Below, in pieces: positions 33,596-42,059 of a stretch of 64,000 nucleotides of DNA; the stretch's first letter is position 1, and every line of letters starts with the position of its first letter. Under the pieces are notes generated by a model. It searched no databases, was not told the DNA's origin, and saw only the letters and a list, made by a program, of their open reading frames with translations. The position numbers and the translations under genes were made by a program. The DNA comes from Natronolimnobius baerhuensis (GTDB lineage Archaea; Halobacteriota; Halobacteria; Halobacteriales; Natrialbaceae). The stretch spans positions 62,001-126,000 of the forward strand of contig NZ_MWPH01000005.1 in assembly GCF_002177135.1 (NCBI RefSeq), in the 5' to 3' direction.

Positions 33596-34255
33596 TTGAG
33601 TCTACGTAAGTTAGCCAACGACGTTCGGAATCATCACGAAAATCACGGAAGCCTTGAGGATCAGATCACGGTTCTCGCCCTACACCACTGGGTTCAAACC
33701 CGGCCAAGACCGGAAGGCCCGTTCCTAACAAAAAGGGAGATGAGTGAGCTCCTTGAGGATTTAGGGTTAGAACTGGACTGTAACTTAGATGTTGCAGTTG
33801 GTAACCTTGAGGAGTTCGGAGCCATGGACGGGTTCCGACCAGAAGACAACCCCGATTGGTACACGATTCGCCAACGCGATGGCGAATTCGTGATGGGGGA
33901 AGAAGACTTCCCCGAAGCAGTTGATGAAGAGATAAGGAGAGCACTCAGTCACATCGACTCACTGAGTGCTCGTGTAGCGATCGCTGATGGAGGAGAAGGG
34001 CCAAAACTTAACGACGATGGTCAAACTCTACGAGAAGAGGTTGCAGAGGAGATCGGCGTCGATGCAGATGAGTTGGAGTCCTACCTCCACGATGGTGGTG
34101 CTAACGAACGACGAGGCAAACTCGATGAAGTCGTGGAGGCTGTAGAAGGCAGTGAGACCTTCGAAAAGCCAGACAGTTACGACAAAATCGAGTGGATCCC
34201 CAGTGCAGTTCGGCATCATCTTACTGAAGGAGTGATCGAAAGCTACGATCTCTGA
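33596..34255 (+). CDS. Hypothetical acidic protein (219 aa), TTG start
   Basis: The most upstream in-frame start is TTG at 33596 (MSLRKLANDVRNHHENHGSL). The protein is helical and acidic, with a likely winged-helix-type first half (LTKREMSELLEDLGLELDCN, NLEEFGAMDGF) and a second half of charged helices (EEIGVDADELESYLHDGGAN). Cysteine and catalytic motifs are absent. I do not recognise the family. It converges with a membrane metalloprotease; a hairpin lies between them. Confidence 0.6.
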   Translation: MSLRKLANDVRNHHENHGSLEDQITVLALHHWVQTRPRPEGPFLTKREMSELLEDLGLELDCNLDVAVGNLEEFGAMDGFRPEDNPDWYTIRQRDGEFVMGEEDFPEAVDEEIRRALSHIDSLSARVAIADGGEGPKLNDDGQTLREEVAEEIGVDADELESYLHDGGANERRGKLDEVVEAVEGSETFEKPDSYDKIEWIPSAVRHHLTEGVIESYDL

Positions 34256-34262
34256 ATTAGAC

Positions 34263-34282
34263 TATTTCCCGAAAGGGAAATA
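34263..34282. terminator. Hairpin between convergent genes
   Basis: TATTTCCC-GAAA-GGGAAATA is a perfect 8-base stem with a GAAA tetraloop, 7 bases after the stop of the 33596 gene. No clear T-run follows, so it may be a bidirectional terminator or an RNA stabiliser. Confidence 0.4.
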
Positions 34283-34337
34283 TTGCGGAATCGTAATTGA
34301 AGGGGCGATGGTTAGTTTGCCCTTTGGCCTTAGCCAC

Positions 34338-34748
34338 TTACTCAAAATCTTCTTTGGTGATGGGTTCGCCCTTTGCAAAACGCTTCCATGCACCAGGGTT
34401 TTGAATAGCCATTATATCGGATGAACTGATGCCCATTGCTCCAGCAAAGAAGGTTAGGAACGGAAGAAGGGGGAGAAGAGAACTAGGATCAGAAGCAGCC
34501 AATATTGTAAAAAGCATGAATGGGAATATAAGCACACTACCACCAGTCATTTTCACTTGCATGTCTGACATTCGGTCTGGACAATCGAATGCTACCCGAG
34601 TAGGTGCCTTAAACCACCATCCTTGAAGTCGTGGTCTTGCCCCCGAGATATAACCAATAAGATAGTGGCACAACTCGTGTGCCCAGAGTCCGAGCCAACC
34701 TAAGAATAGTCCAGTGAAGACTAACAAAGGCAATTCTATCAATGTCAT
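34338..34748 (-). CDS. Membrane metalloprotease-like protein (HExxH)
   Basis: 136 residues. A transmembrane segment (about 5-22) runs into GLWAHELCHYLIGYISGARP, whose HELCH is an HExxH zinc motif as in M50/site-2-type and M48-like membrane peptidases. A second hydrophobic block lies at about 68-105 (SVLIFPFMLFTILAAS, LLPFLTFFAGAMGISS). It is short for site-2 proteases and a third zinc ligand is not obvious (Asp111 is possible). It might act in intramembrane proteolysis or be a simple DUF3267-like protein. Convergent with the 33596 gene. Confidence 0.55.
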   Translation of the reverse strand: MTLIELPLLVFTGLFLGWLGLWAHELCHYLIGYISGARPRLQGWWFKAPTRVAFDCPDRMSDMQVKMTGGSVLIFPFMLFTILAASDPSSLLPLLPFLTFFAGAMGISSSDIMAIQNPGAWKRFAKGEPITKEDFE

Positions 34749-34805
34749 GACTTACACTACTGAAAACATAACTAAATCCCTACCGACTACCCCTGTTTCA
34801 TGTGC

Positions 34806-35160
34806 TTCAACTGGATATCCGCTGTGCGGAGGCGGGGCGGGGGCGGTGTATTTTTTCGGCTTTGTCCCCTTGGGGACAGTGCGAAGGCAGAACGGTTGAT
34901 TTGGACTTTTGAATACCCAGTCACCCTTCAGCAACGACAATCTCATGAGCGTCTTCGGCTTCCTCGTTATCCTCGAGAGCCAGGATTGCTTCTCTGACCT
35001 CTTCGGGAGTGGCTTCTTTCATTCCCGTTTCACTATCTAACATGGTGTTGACGCACCATCAATAATATCTCCACCAGATTCTGGGTCAGAAAATCCGATT
35101 CCACTATTATAGGCTAGACCGTTGTTGGCGGCCTCATTTCTCGTAGTTCAACTGGATATC
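34806..35160 (+). repeat. Pair of 14-base direct repeats
   Basis: TTCAACTGGATATC occurs at 34806-34819 and 35147-35160, each followed one base later by GC. The copies bracket the small ORF at 34921-35043 and could mark the ends of a small mobile unit. Confidence 0.35.
34921..35043 (-). CDS. Very small acidic protein (40 aa)
   Basis: ATG at 35043 to TGA at 34921: MLDSETGMKEATPEEVREAI followed by LALEDNEEAEDAHEIVVAEG. The composition (acidic, alanine-rich) is typical haloarchaeal coding sequence, and the predicted structure is a helix. No family was recognised. A short regulator or antitoxin-like peptide is possible. Confidence 0.45.
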   Translation of the reverse strand: MLDSETGMKEATPEEVREAILALEDNEEAEDAHEIVVAEG

Positions 35161-35319
35161 AGCGGAGTAGGGGCACTGTTGACTTTGTGTTGCCAGATAC
35201 ACTTTGCCAGTTCAGTCTCGAGGCCGCGGTCAGCTTTCGCACCATCATGATTGCTGTGTTTGGGGAGTAGAATTAAGCAATAGCACACCGAACCGACTAG
35301 TATTAGGTGATCAGACAGA

Positions 35320-35601
35320 ATGTCCCTGGCTACTGATCCTCGCCCGCCGTTGCCTGAGTGGGTCTTGGAGGCATACGATGTCCTCACCGACGCGATCACC
35401 CGGCAAGGGCATGATAAATCCAATTGTCAGGTTCCGTCACTCCATCGCGAGGACGCCATATCGGTGTTACTGTCCACCAACGAGTTAAATCTCGAGCAGA
35501 GCGATGTTGAGTACGCAGTGAGACGCCTGATTGAGCGTGGGTATCTCTACGAAGTGGACATGGAACTTCGGATCACCACCATTTCTGAAGACGAAATCTG
35601 A
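35320..35601 (+). CDS. Winged-helix hypothetical protein (93 aa)
   Basis: Starting MSLATDPRPPLPEWVLEAYD, the protein has a helix-turn-helix-like run (HREDAISVLLSTNELNLEQS, DVEYAVRRLIERGYLYEV) ending in a beta-hairpin wing (LRITTISEDEI). Small wHTH proteins of this kind are abundant on haloarchaeal plasmids and act as local regulators. The target is unknown. Confidence 0.6.
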   Translation: MSLATDPRPPLPEWVLEAYDVLTDAITRQGHDKSNCQVPSLHREDAISVLLSTNELNLEQSDVEYAVRRLIERGYLYEVDMELRITTISEDEI

Positions 35602-35699
35602 GTTTTGGATAGTATTCTCATTGAAGAGCCTGAACCACTGACTACTGGCCTGTATCACTTTTCATTAATTACTTAGTCTCCGATAGATAAGTCATCAGT

Positions 35700-35990
35700 A
35701 TGTACGACCTCACAGGCTTCCAGCGCGACCTCTTGTACACTGTTGCCGGCCAGGACAACCCGCACGGGCTCGCGATCAAAGACGAACTTGAGGACTACTA
35801 TGAAAAGGAGATTCACCACGGACGGTTGTACCCGAACCTCGATACAATCGTCGACAAAGGCCTCGTCGAGAAGGGACAGGAAGACCGTCGGACGAACTTC
35901 TACACGCTGACTAAGCGTGGGCAGCGCGAGATCGAAGCCCGCCGTGAGTGGGAAGACCAATACGTCGACGAACTCCTCGAGAGCGAATAA
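35700..35990 (+). CDS. PadR-family transcriptional regulator
   Basis: 96 residues. MYDLTGFQRDLLYTVAGQDN is followed by GLAIKDELEDYYEKEIHHGR and LYPNLDTIVDKGLVEKGQED, the typical haloarchaeal PadR winged helix with recognition helix and wing (NFYTLTKRGQREIEARREW). It would act as a dimeric repressor. It immediately precedes the GLUG lipoprotein gene, possibly its target. Confidence 0.85.
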   Translation: MYDLTGFQRDLLYTVAGQDNPHGLAIKDELEDYYEKEIHHGRLYPNLDTIVDKGLVEKGQEDRRTNFYTLTKRGQREIEARREWEDQYVDELLESE

Positions 35991-36063
35991 CGCGCTTTTC
36001 GGATTTACTCTCCCAGAATATTTAGCTCGTCTTTCTTATACCAAGTGTGTTAAAAATAATAGT

Positions 36064-37113
36064 GTGAACGATAGATCCTCTCCGGAACACGGTCGACACG
36101 GTCTGGATCGTCGAGCATTCCTTGCTGCCAGTGCTGTGAGTACAGTCGCAGTCACGGGGTGTTTGGGTTCTGACGATGGTGTCGAGGAAATTGAAGACTG
36201 GCACGACCTCAATGCCGTCCGCGACGAGGACCCTGACATCGATAAATACGTTCTGATCACCAACCTTGATGAGGCAACCGCGGGCTACGACGAACACGTC
36301 GGCAATTCTGATGGGGGCTGGCTCTCGATCGGGAACCGGCCGTCCGGCAATGCTACGTCGGCATTTAACCGCACGTTTGACGGAAACGGCCACGAAATTG
36401 CTGACCTGAAGATTGACCGCCGGTGGACATCGCATGTAGGGATGGGGCTCTTCAGTTGGAATATGGGGACAATCAAGAATATCACAGTCACCAACGCCGA
36501 TATTACAGGCCAGCGTAATGTCGGCGGCCTCGTCGGGAGGAACGAGGAGGGAGAAGTGTTGGAGTCATCTGTGTGTGAAGCCGATATCACGGGTGAGCGT
36601 AATGTTGGCGGCCTAGTTGGGGAGAACAGAGACGGAGAAGTGTTGGAGTCGTTTACGTGTGCGGCCGATATCACTGGTGAGACCTCGGTCGGCGGTTTCG
36701 TCGGGCGGAACACCGGTGAGGTGTTGGAATCGTGGGCTGGTGGTGAGGTGACTGGTGAAGACCAGGTCGGCGGTTTCGTTGGAGCGAACGCCGGAGGCGA
36801 GGTGGTGAGATCGTGGGCTGCCGTCGATGTGATTGGCGACGATACTATTGGCGGATTCGTCGGGGAGCAAGACGCTGTGGTATCTGCGGGCTACTGGGAC
36901 ACCGAGGCGACGGGTCAGACGGACGGAGTCGGAGACGGCGAGAGCGACCGAAATGTGGTTGGGCTGTCAACCGACGAGATGCAAGGTGAGAGGGCTGCGG
37001 AGAACATGAACGCGCTAGATTTTGAGGAAACGTGGGTCACCCAAGCTGATCCCGATGGCTTCCCAGTGTTGCAGTGGCTCAACGACGATAACGGGAAGAC
37101 GGACGCTACGTGA
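36064..37113 (+). CDS. Secreted lipoprotein with GLUG repeats
   Basis: A GTG at 36064 begins VNDRSSPEHGRHGLDRRAFL; CTTATACC (36034-36042) about 26 bases upstream supports this leaderless start. A Tat signal with lipobox follows (RRAFLAASAVSTVAVTGC). About 160-290 contains five GLUG-type repeats (NVGGLVGRNEEGEVLES, NVGGLVGENRDGEVLES, SVGGFVGRNTGEVLES, QVGGFVGANAGG, TIGGFVGEQD), which build a beta-solenoid common in surface adhesins. The end (NMNALDFEETWVTQADPDGF, PVLQW) is typical of GLUG proteins. Probably cell-surface; the ligand is unknown. Confidence 0.85.
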   Translation: MNDRSSPEHGRHGLDRRAFLAASAVSTVAVTGCLGSDDGVEEIEDWHDLNAVRDEDPDIDKYVLITNLDEATAGYDEHVGNSDGGWLSIGNRPSGNATSAFNRTFDGNGHEIADLKIDRRWTSHVGMGLFSWNMGTIKNITVTNADITGQRNVGGLVGRNEEGEVLESSVCEADITGERNVGGLVGENRDGEVLESFTCAADITGETSVGGFVGRNTGEVLESWAGGEVTGEDQVGGFVGANAGGEVVRSWAAVDVIGDDTIGGFVGEQDAVVSAGYWDTEATGQTDGVGDGESDRNVVGLSTDEMQGERAAENMNALDFEETWVTQADPDGFPVLQWLNDDNGKTDAT

Positions 37114-37153
37114 GTCACGCTGACTGCCCCAGTGAACTACCCCTTCCTACTCA

Positions 37154-37243
37154 CCAGCAAAAGCTGGCTCCTTGAGGCAGGGGCTTCCTGCTTCAACGAC
37201 GTTGTCAGACTACGTCTGACAGCCTGTCGAGGTTCCCTCGACA
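37154..37243 (+). mobile_element. Four-hairpin cluster, probable IS200/IS605-type end remnant
   Basis: Tandem hairpins: CCAGC-aaaa-GCTGG (37154-37167), GCAGG/CCTGC (37177-37191), TGTCAGAC-tac-GTCTGACA (37203-37221) and TGTCGAGG-ttc-CCTCGACA (37225-37243). The run around GCTCCTTGAGGCAGGGGCTT resembles ends of haloarchaeal IS200/IS605-family elements as I remember them. No tnpA or tnpB is present, so this would be a solitary end. Confidence 0.5.
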
Positions 37244-37313
37244 AACGCGATTTGCAGACACCGACTCTCGAGCAGTGGATTTGAGCCGAACTCAACCGTC
37301 ATCACACCGCTTT

Positions 37314-38249
37314 CTATCTCTCGAGGATCTCAAGAAGCGCATCTCTGTGCGCTCGGATCGTTTTCGGAGACGTGCTCGAGACTGCGGCGAGTTCCTGTTG
37401 TGTGACCAGCCAGCCACGTTCTTGGCCCGCTCTGTACAGACAGGCCGCAGCGAATCCCTGTGGGTGACGGCCAGTCGTGATTCGGGCCTCCGTTCCAAGT
37501 GCCGCCAACTCGAGTGCTCGATGCTGGACGTCGTTTGGAACGCCCAGTTCGCTTGCGAGTCGTGGGAGAACAGCCCGAGGTTGGGGAACGACAGTCGGCA
37601 GTTCCAATTCGGTGTTCATCGCCGTATACGCACACTCGAGGCGAGACTGTGAACACGCCGCCACGTGACTGATCTCCTCGAGGGTTCGTCCGAATCCGTT
37701 ACACCGACAGACTGCGTAGACGCTTGCTGCTGCGATACCCTCGAGTGATCGTCCATGACAGAGGTCTCGGTTCTGGGCTTGTCGAAAAAGTGCACACGCC
37801 TGCTCACGAAGAGTGTCTGCTAACCCGAGCGCACCGATGATGCGACGAACTTCTCCAAGCCCAGTTGCAAGATTCCGCTCGCGTTTCGAGCGCCACTGAC
37901 TCCGCCGGTGTTCCCGCCGCATGCGGGCGAGTTGGCGTCGTTTCTCGCCCGAAATCTCGTTCCCGTATCCATCCCTGTTCCAGCCAATCTCGGTTGATAG
38001 CCCTCGGTCGTGTCTCCGCTCTGTAAGCGCAGCACCAGTTCGGCGCCGACTCGAGTTCGCATCTGAGGCGAACCACTCCGGACCACGGTCAAGTTTGTCT
38101 TCGTCGACGATCAAGCCACATGTTCGACAGCGCGTTTCGCGATCCGCTGTGACAAGTTGTCCACGACACTCTGGACATGACAATTCTGGTTGCGACTCTT
38201 GCGTTGTCTCTCGGGCGATGCGACTGCTGGATGTCTTGTTTGTAGCCAT
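37314..38249 (-). CDS. tfb: Transcription initiation factor TFB (TFIIB family)
   Basis: The start ATG at 38249 gives 311 residues. An N-terminal zinc ribbon (CPECRGQLVTADRETRCRTC, about 26-45) and B-finger/linker (EWFASDANSSRRRTGAALTE) are followed by two cyclin folds (about 115-205 and 220-305; RNLATGLGEVRRIIGALGLA, LGTEARITTGRHPQGFAAAC). It would bind TBP-TATA complexes and recruit RNA polymerase. Haloarchaea carry many TFBs; a replicon-borne copy may bias transcription to its own genes. It follows a SWIM zinc-finger gene on the same strand. Confidence 0.92.
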   Translation of the reverse strand: MATNKTSSSRIARETTQESQPELSCPECRGQLVTADRETRCRTCGLIVDEDKLDRGPEWFASDANSSRRRTGAALTERRHDRGLSTEIGWNRDGYGNEISGEKRRQLARMRREHRRSQWRSKRERNLATGLGEVRRIIGALGLADTLREQACALFRQAQNRDLCHGRSLEGIAAASVYAVCRCNGFGRTLEEISHVAACSQSRLECAYTAMNTELELPTVVPQPRAVLPRLASELGVPNDVQHRALELAALGTEARITTGRHPQGFAAACLYRAGQERGWLVTQQELAAVSSTSPKTIRAHRDALLEILER

Positions 38250-38335
38250 CTTAATTCTGACGAGGCAATGATTTGATTCCCCGTCGCCCCTCCTGGGGGT
38301 CACAAAACTCTCGAAGTTGGTTCGAGAATCTGCTC

Positions 38336-38899
38336 TCAGCGATGGAATGTTCCATCTGGACCTGGAACAAGTCCAGTCCGAATCTCGAGGTCAACACGGC
38401 GCAGATGCTTACAGCCGCCGTCTGGCTGGCGCTGTTCGAAATCAGGGCAGGTACACGTCCCGTTCTCGACGTCGACGATGTAGGTACTCTCGCTCTCACT
38501 GACGACCTCGTACACGGGTCCTGGTTTGACGAATTGGACGTCGATCTGTTCGGTGAGCGCACGACGAGTTCGTGGCTCGTCGATTGAGTAGCCACCAGCC
38601 TCGAGGGGAGTTGCTGGCTGCGGTTCTTCACAAGGGGTTGTAAATTCCTCGCGACGGTTGCGCTCGTGGCCACAGTTCTTGCAGCGCCAGTAGCGGGTCC
38701 GATACTCGTAGCTGTCTGTGAGGTCGATGTTGTAAGGTGACGGGGCCTTTCCAGGGAGCCACTCATCGATTGCGACGAGTTCGTGTCCGTGTAGACGTGC
38801 AATATCGCCTGGATAGCTTTGGGAACGGCCGGTCGAAAATTCGTCATCAGTCGACCGTTCTCGATGCGTCTCGCTGTGGATTGGTTGGTCAGTACTCAT
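38336..38899 (-). CDS. SWIM zinc-finger protein
   Basis: 187 residues. The C-terminal SWIM motif is TCTCPDFEQRQPDGGCKHLR: Cys149-x-Cys151...Cys163-x-His165. A second metal site may be formed by CKNC (73-76). SWIM domains bind DNA or protein and are common in haloarchaeal plasmids and IS-rich regions next to TFB genes. It ends 86 bases before the TFB start; co-transcription is likely. Confidence 0.8.
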   Translation of the reverse strand: MSTDQPIHSETHRERSTDDEFSTGRSQSYPGDIARLHGHELVAIDEWLPGKAPSPYNIDLTDSYEYRTRYWRCKNCGHERNRREEFTTPCEEPQPATPLEAGGYSIDEPRTRRALTEQIDVQFVKPGPVYEVVSESESTYIVDVENGTCTCPDFEQRQPDGGCKHLRRVDLEIRTGLVPGPDGTFHR

Positions 38900-39207
38900 C
38901 AGTAATCTCGAGGTGCACTACATTGCGCCTCACGCCTGTTGGCGCACAAAAATGGCTTATAGCGCCTGCCGTCGAGATCCAGTTATGAAATGAGTAGACC
39001 TTTTCTGAGTGGATAAAATCACTTGATGAAATTTATGATGCAAAACACACAGGATACTGACACTGAAAACCACTGTGAACTAACTTGAGAAACGCTTGAA
39101 TAGGTGCGCCGGTCGACCTTTTGATCAACCAAGTAAACTCTCCTCCTCAAGCTCTGACAAATATATTACGGGACCAACTCACTACCCATATGTACCTGCA
39201 TTACTAT
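38900..39207. other. Spacer between the SWIM gene and the IS element
   Basis: About 300 bases with no supported gene; AT-rich around 39000-39060. Confidence 0.35.
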
Positions 39208-40606
39208 TCGTCTTTAGCTAAGACTCACACCTCGGTTGCGTAGCGGTAGCGAGCGTCTCTTGTAACACTGGCCGTTGCTGGTGGATCTTCTGTGCGTCGT
39301 CAATCAGTCGGTCGAGCAGCGGTGGCGGCGAGTAGCCGAGGTATTCACTGAGTTCATGGAGGATGAGCTGGGCGTGCGACCGAAAGGTCGCCGCCCAGCG
39401 TTCCGGTGGAAACACGATCTCATCGTCCGCCTGTTCGCTGACCAGATCGAGCAACTCACGACTCACGAGCAGTGACAGCAACGCCGCGTACAGCAGAATT
39501 TCGACAACATGCTCCTTCGTCGTGTCAAACTCGTCCAGTTCGTACTGCGTCTTCAACTCCCGAAACAGCAACTCTACTTCCCATCGACAGCGATAGATCG
39601 TCCCTAGATCCGACGGCAGGAACTCTTCTCTCGGCAGATTCGTGATATACAGGTGGTAGTCGTCGGCGTCCTCCTTGCGGACGCCGATGACGCGAAACCG
39701 CTTCGTATCGCGTGATTACGTTCCTCCGTACGGTCTTCGGTCGAACTTGGCTTCGACTTCCACGTCGATGTACTCGCGGTGCAGATCATCCACAACATCG
39801 TGAATCTGCTCCCTTTCCAAGGGAATGGCGCGCTCGCGCCATTCCCGTAATTCCTCCGTTACAACCGGGTTTGCGCTCTTTTTCAGCCGACTCACGAAGT
39901 AGCCGTCGTTCTCATCGATCAACGCGAAACGGCGGTACTTGAAGTAGGCTCGGTCGAACAGAACGAGCCGATCTTCGAGCCACGATCCTGTGTTAAACAA
40001 CGTGCTGTCGTGCGTTTTCTCGTCAGTCGCGTCGAGTCGTTCTATCGTCTGCTCGGTGGCATTGAGGAGCAGGCTGGAGCGAAGCTCCACCTGCTCCTCC
40101 TTGCGAGATTTGTGCTCATCGGCGAGGAACTCGTGTAACCGCAATACCGTTCCATCAGTGATCATCACTCCCTGAATCGGTTGATATCGGCGTCAACAGT
40201 GTCAGGGACAGCGACCTCGTCGAGCACGGTCTCGACGAGGTCGCGGAAGTACTCTGCAAGAGACGGCGTCAATCGGTGATAGAAGCCGCCGGTAGAGATC
40301 GTCTCGTCGGCTGTCGAGTTGTAACTGCGTCTGAAACCAGCGAGTGTTCGGCTTTCGCCTGCGGCGAAGCCGAACACGAATGCCCAGACGAAGGCAGGCA
40401 TCTGGAGCCTGCGGTCGCGTTCGACCACGCCGAGGAACTCGGCGTGGTCTTCGAGGAACTCAGAGGGAAACAATGTAGTGAGCCGACGCATAATCCGAGA
40501 TGAGGAGGCTTCGTTGTGCACACTCGTCGCCTCCTCATTCCTCTCGAAAAGATGCCTCGATAAGTCGCCGCTGTCACGTGGTTTCTCGCTTAGCTAAAGA
40601 CAGATA
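39208..40606 (-). mobile_element. IS4-family (ISH8-like) insertion sequence, inactive
   Basis: Terminal inverted repeats GTCTTTAGCTAAG (39210-39222) and CTTAGCTAAAGAC (40589-40601) bound a 1.4 kb element. The flanks share a 14-base direct repeat ACCTGCATTACTAT (39194-39207 and 40607-40620), a target duplication. The element sits inside an older transposase remnant whose end lies at 40610-40675. Confidence 0.85.
39218..40521 (-). pseudogene. ISH8-like IS4 transposase, frameshifted and nonsense-mutated
   Basis: The N-terminal part (MRRLTTLFPSEFLEDHAEFL, DTVDADINRFRE) shifts frame at about 40168, continuing MITDGTVLRLHEFLADEHKS, the first DDE region, then FDRAYFKYRRFALIDENDGY. After FDRRPYGGT a TAA (39716-39718) interrupts the frame, which continues in phase to RFRVIGVRKEDADDYHLYIT and YRCRWEVELLFRELKTQYEL (the IS4 Y-(2)-R-(3)-E-(6)-K signature) and ends at 39218. 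One frameshift and one nonsense codon inactivate it. Confidence 0.85.
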
Positions 40607-40609
40607 ACC

Positions 40610-40675
40610 TGCATTACTATAACCGTCAGAGGTTGCATCAATCGCTCAATGGACGAACGCCAGTTGAGGATGTAC
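40610..40675 (+). pseudogene. C-terminal scrap of an rve-type transposase
   Basis: The plus strand encodes LHYYNRQRLHQSLNGRTPVE followed by DVLD, nearly the same as the remnant ending at 47173 (VHYYNRQRPHQSLGGRTPTE). The IS4 element inserted just at its beginning. Confidence 0.75.
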
Positions 40676-40697
40676 TAGACAGTTCGTCTAATCTTTG

Positions 40698-40940
40698 TCA
40701 TACTTTTTGAGATCCGTCTATCGGTGGTCGTAGATCCCGCCAGCGAAAATCGGCTTCTTCACCTGAATCAAGAGCCACGCGATACAGATATGAATCACGC
40801 GTATCGTTGGTGATTGAATCAGCTTCATCAATTAGTACTTCGATGATCTGTCCGTGTTTTCCATGATACTGTTTGTGATCTGGATCGATTTCCTCAGGGA
40901 TATCAATTCGAACGCGATCACCTGTCGAGAATCGTTGCAT
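40698..40940 (-). CDS. Small haloarchaeal SH3/KOW-like protein (80 aa)
   Basis: The start is ATG 40940 (MQRFSTGDRVRIDIPEEIDP). FSTGDRVRIDIP, HGKHGQIIEVL and DFRWRDLRPP form a beta-barrel pattern like KOW/L21e domains; small proteins of this pattern recur in haloarchaeal genomes without known function. The longer frame to 41033 adds basic, unlikely residues. It may bind nucleic acid. Confidence 0.65.
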   Translation of the reverse strand: MQRFSTGDRVRIDIPEEIDPDHKQYHGKHGQIIEVLIDEADSITNDTRDSYLYRVALDSGEEADFRWRDLRPPIDGSQKV

Positions 40941-41190
40941 GATCAAGCAAACGATACCGGATGCAATCATAATTTTGGATGCGTACTGTCGCATATACAT
41001 TGTTTCAGCGGTTCGAGAACCCCTATACCACACAAGTGTTATACTATTCTACGTAAATAACATCGTAAATTCTATTTGGTAATATACTTGCCGAATATAA
41101 TTTAATATTATATATAATTGGACTAATATACAATCAAGGCGTTAATCGATGGACAATGGTTTTATGTAATCTGAATATATAGAAAATGCT

Positions 41191-41859
41191 ATGTGCCCAC
41201 GTTATGACCCGAAGGCTTCTGATTCACCCCACATTGGTGGAGTGCAACCTACCTGGGGAGACCTTGCTTACGCTTGCGAACTCATCAAACCTTACCATCA
41301 AATGCCTGATCGACCTGCTGCAGATATCAAGAGCGAACTTGCGGATCGGGGAAAAGAAACAAAAGTTGATCAGCAGCATCGGTTTCTCGAATTGCTTGGC
41401 ATTTTGGATGCTGAAGAGGGGCTATTACCATCTGGAATTTGGTTGGCTGAACACTTCGAGACTCCTAATCAGACAACTCTCTCTTCGGGTATCCAGTTAG
41501 ATGTTAAATTGAGTCTTTCTCCTGAGGAGCAAGGTATCTGGAAGACAGTACTGTTCGAACAAAACTGGCTACCCATGATAGCTATAATTAACCAACTTGC
41601 GACAACAAGGACAGAAGCAACTGAAACTGAGAGTCGTGCCGAAGCGTTCAGAGACCGCGTTGAGCACCTCGATTCTTACCAGCCAGTCAATTCGATCAAC
41701 TCATGGCGAAAAAAGGTTCAGGCACATCTAGACTGGGTTGATTACTTAGGGTATGCCGAAGAAAATGCTCAGGGTTCTATTGTTCTCAAAGATTCTGGTC
41801 GTAAACTCCATCAGCGACTACGAGTTCAGTACCACCCTGAGTGGCCACCAAACAGATAA
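41191..41859 (+). CDS. Unknown protein next to a methyltransferase (222 aa)
   Basis: MCPRYDPKASDSPHIGGVQP begins a mixed helical protein with HTH-like segments (ADIKSELADRGKETKVDQQH, SWRKKVQAHLDWVDYLGYAE). A TATA-like TTTTATGT (41159-41166) lies about 27 bases upstream, favouring a leaderless start. No catalytic motif and no recognised family. It is followed on the same strand after 200 bases by an unusual DNA-methyltransferase-like gene, so it may be a regulator or specificity partner. Confidence 0.55.
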   Translation: MCPRYDPKASDSPHIGGVQPTWGDLAYACELIKPYHQMPDRPAADIKSELADRGKETKVDQQHRFLELLGILDAEEGLLPSGIWLAEHFETPNQTTLSSGIQLDVKLSLSPEEQGIWKTVLFEQNWLPMIAIINQLATTRTEATETESRAEAFRDRVEHLDSYQPVNSINSWRKKVQAHLDWVDYLGYAEENAQGSIVLKDSGRKLHQRLRVQYHPEWPPNR

Positions 41860-42059
41860 TTGCCAACATTTTCTGTTTGAGCTACCGGAAAACTCTCTTA
41901 ACAGATTTCGAGATTGGCTAAGCTGCGTTTGGACAGGTCGCTTGACATACGCTTATTGACTATTTATTGTGAATGTTTTTACTAGTCTAAGTATGAGCGA
42001 CCACTGAATAACAAGATACAGATAGCATTGGCGAGGACCGGATAATAGACCTAAACTAC

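Noticed and set aside
38251-38847. 198-codon minus-strand ORF over the SWIM gene
   Set aside because: Out-of-frame shadow; the SWIM motif and acidic composition lie in the other frame.
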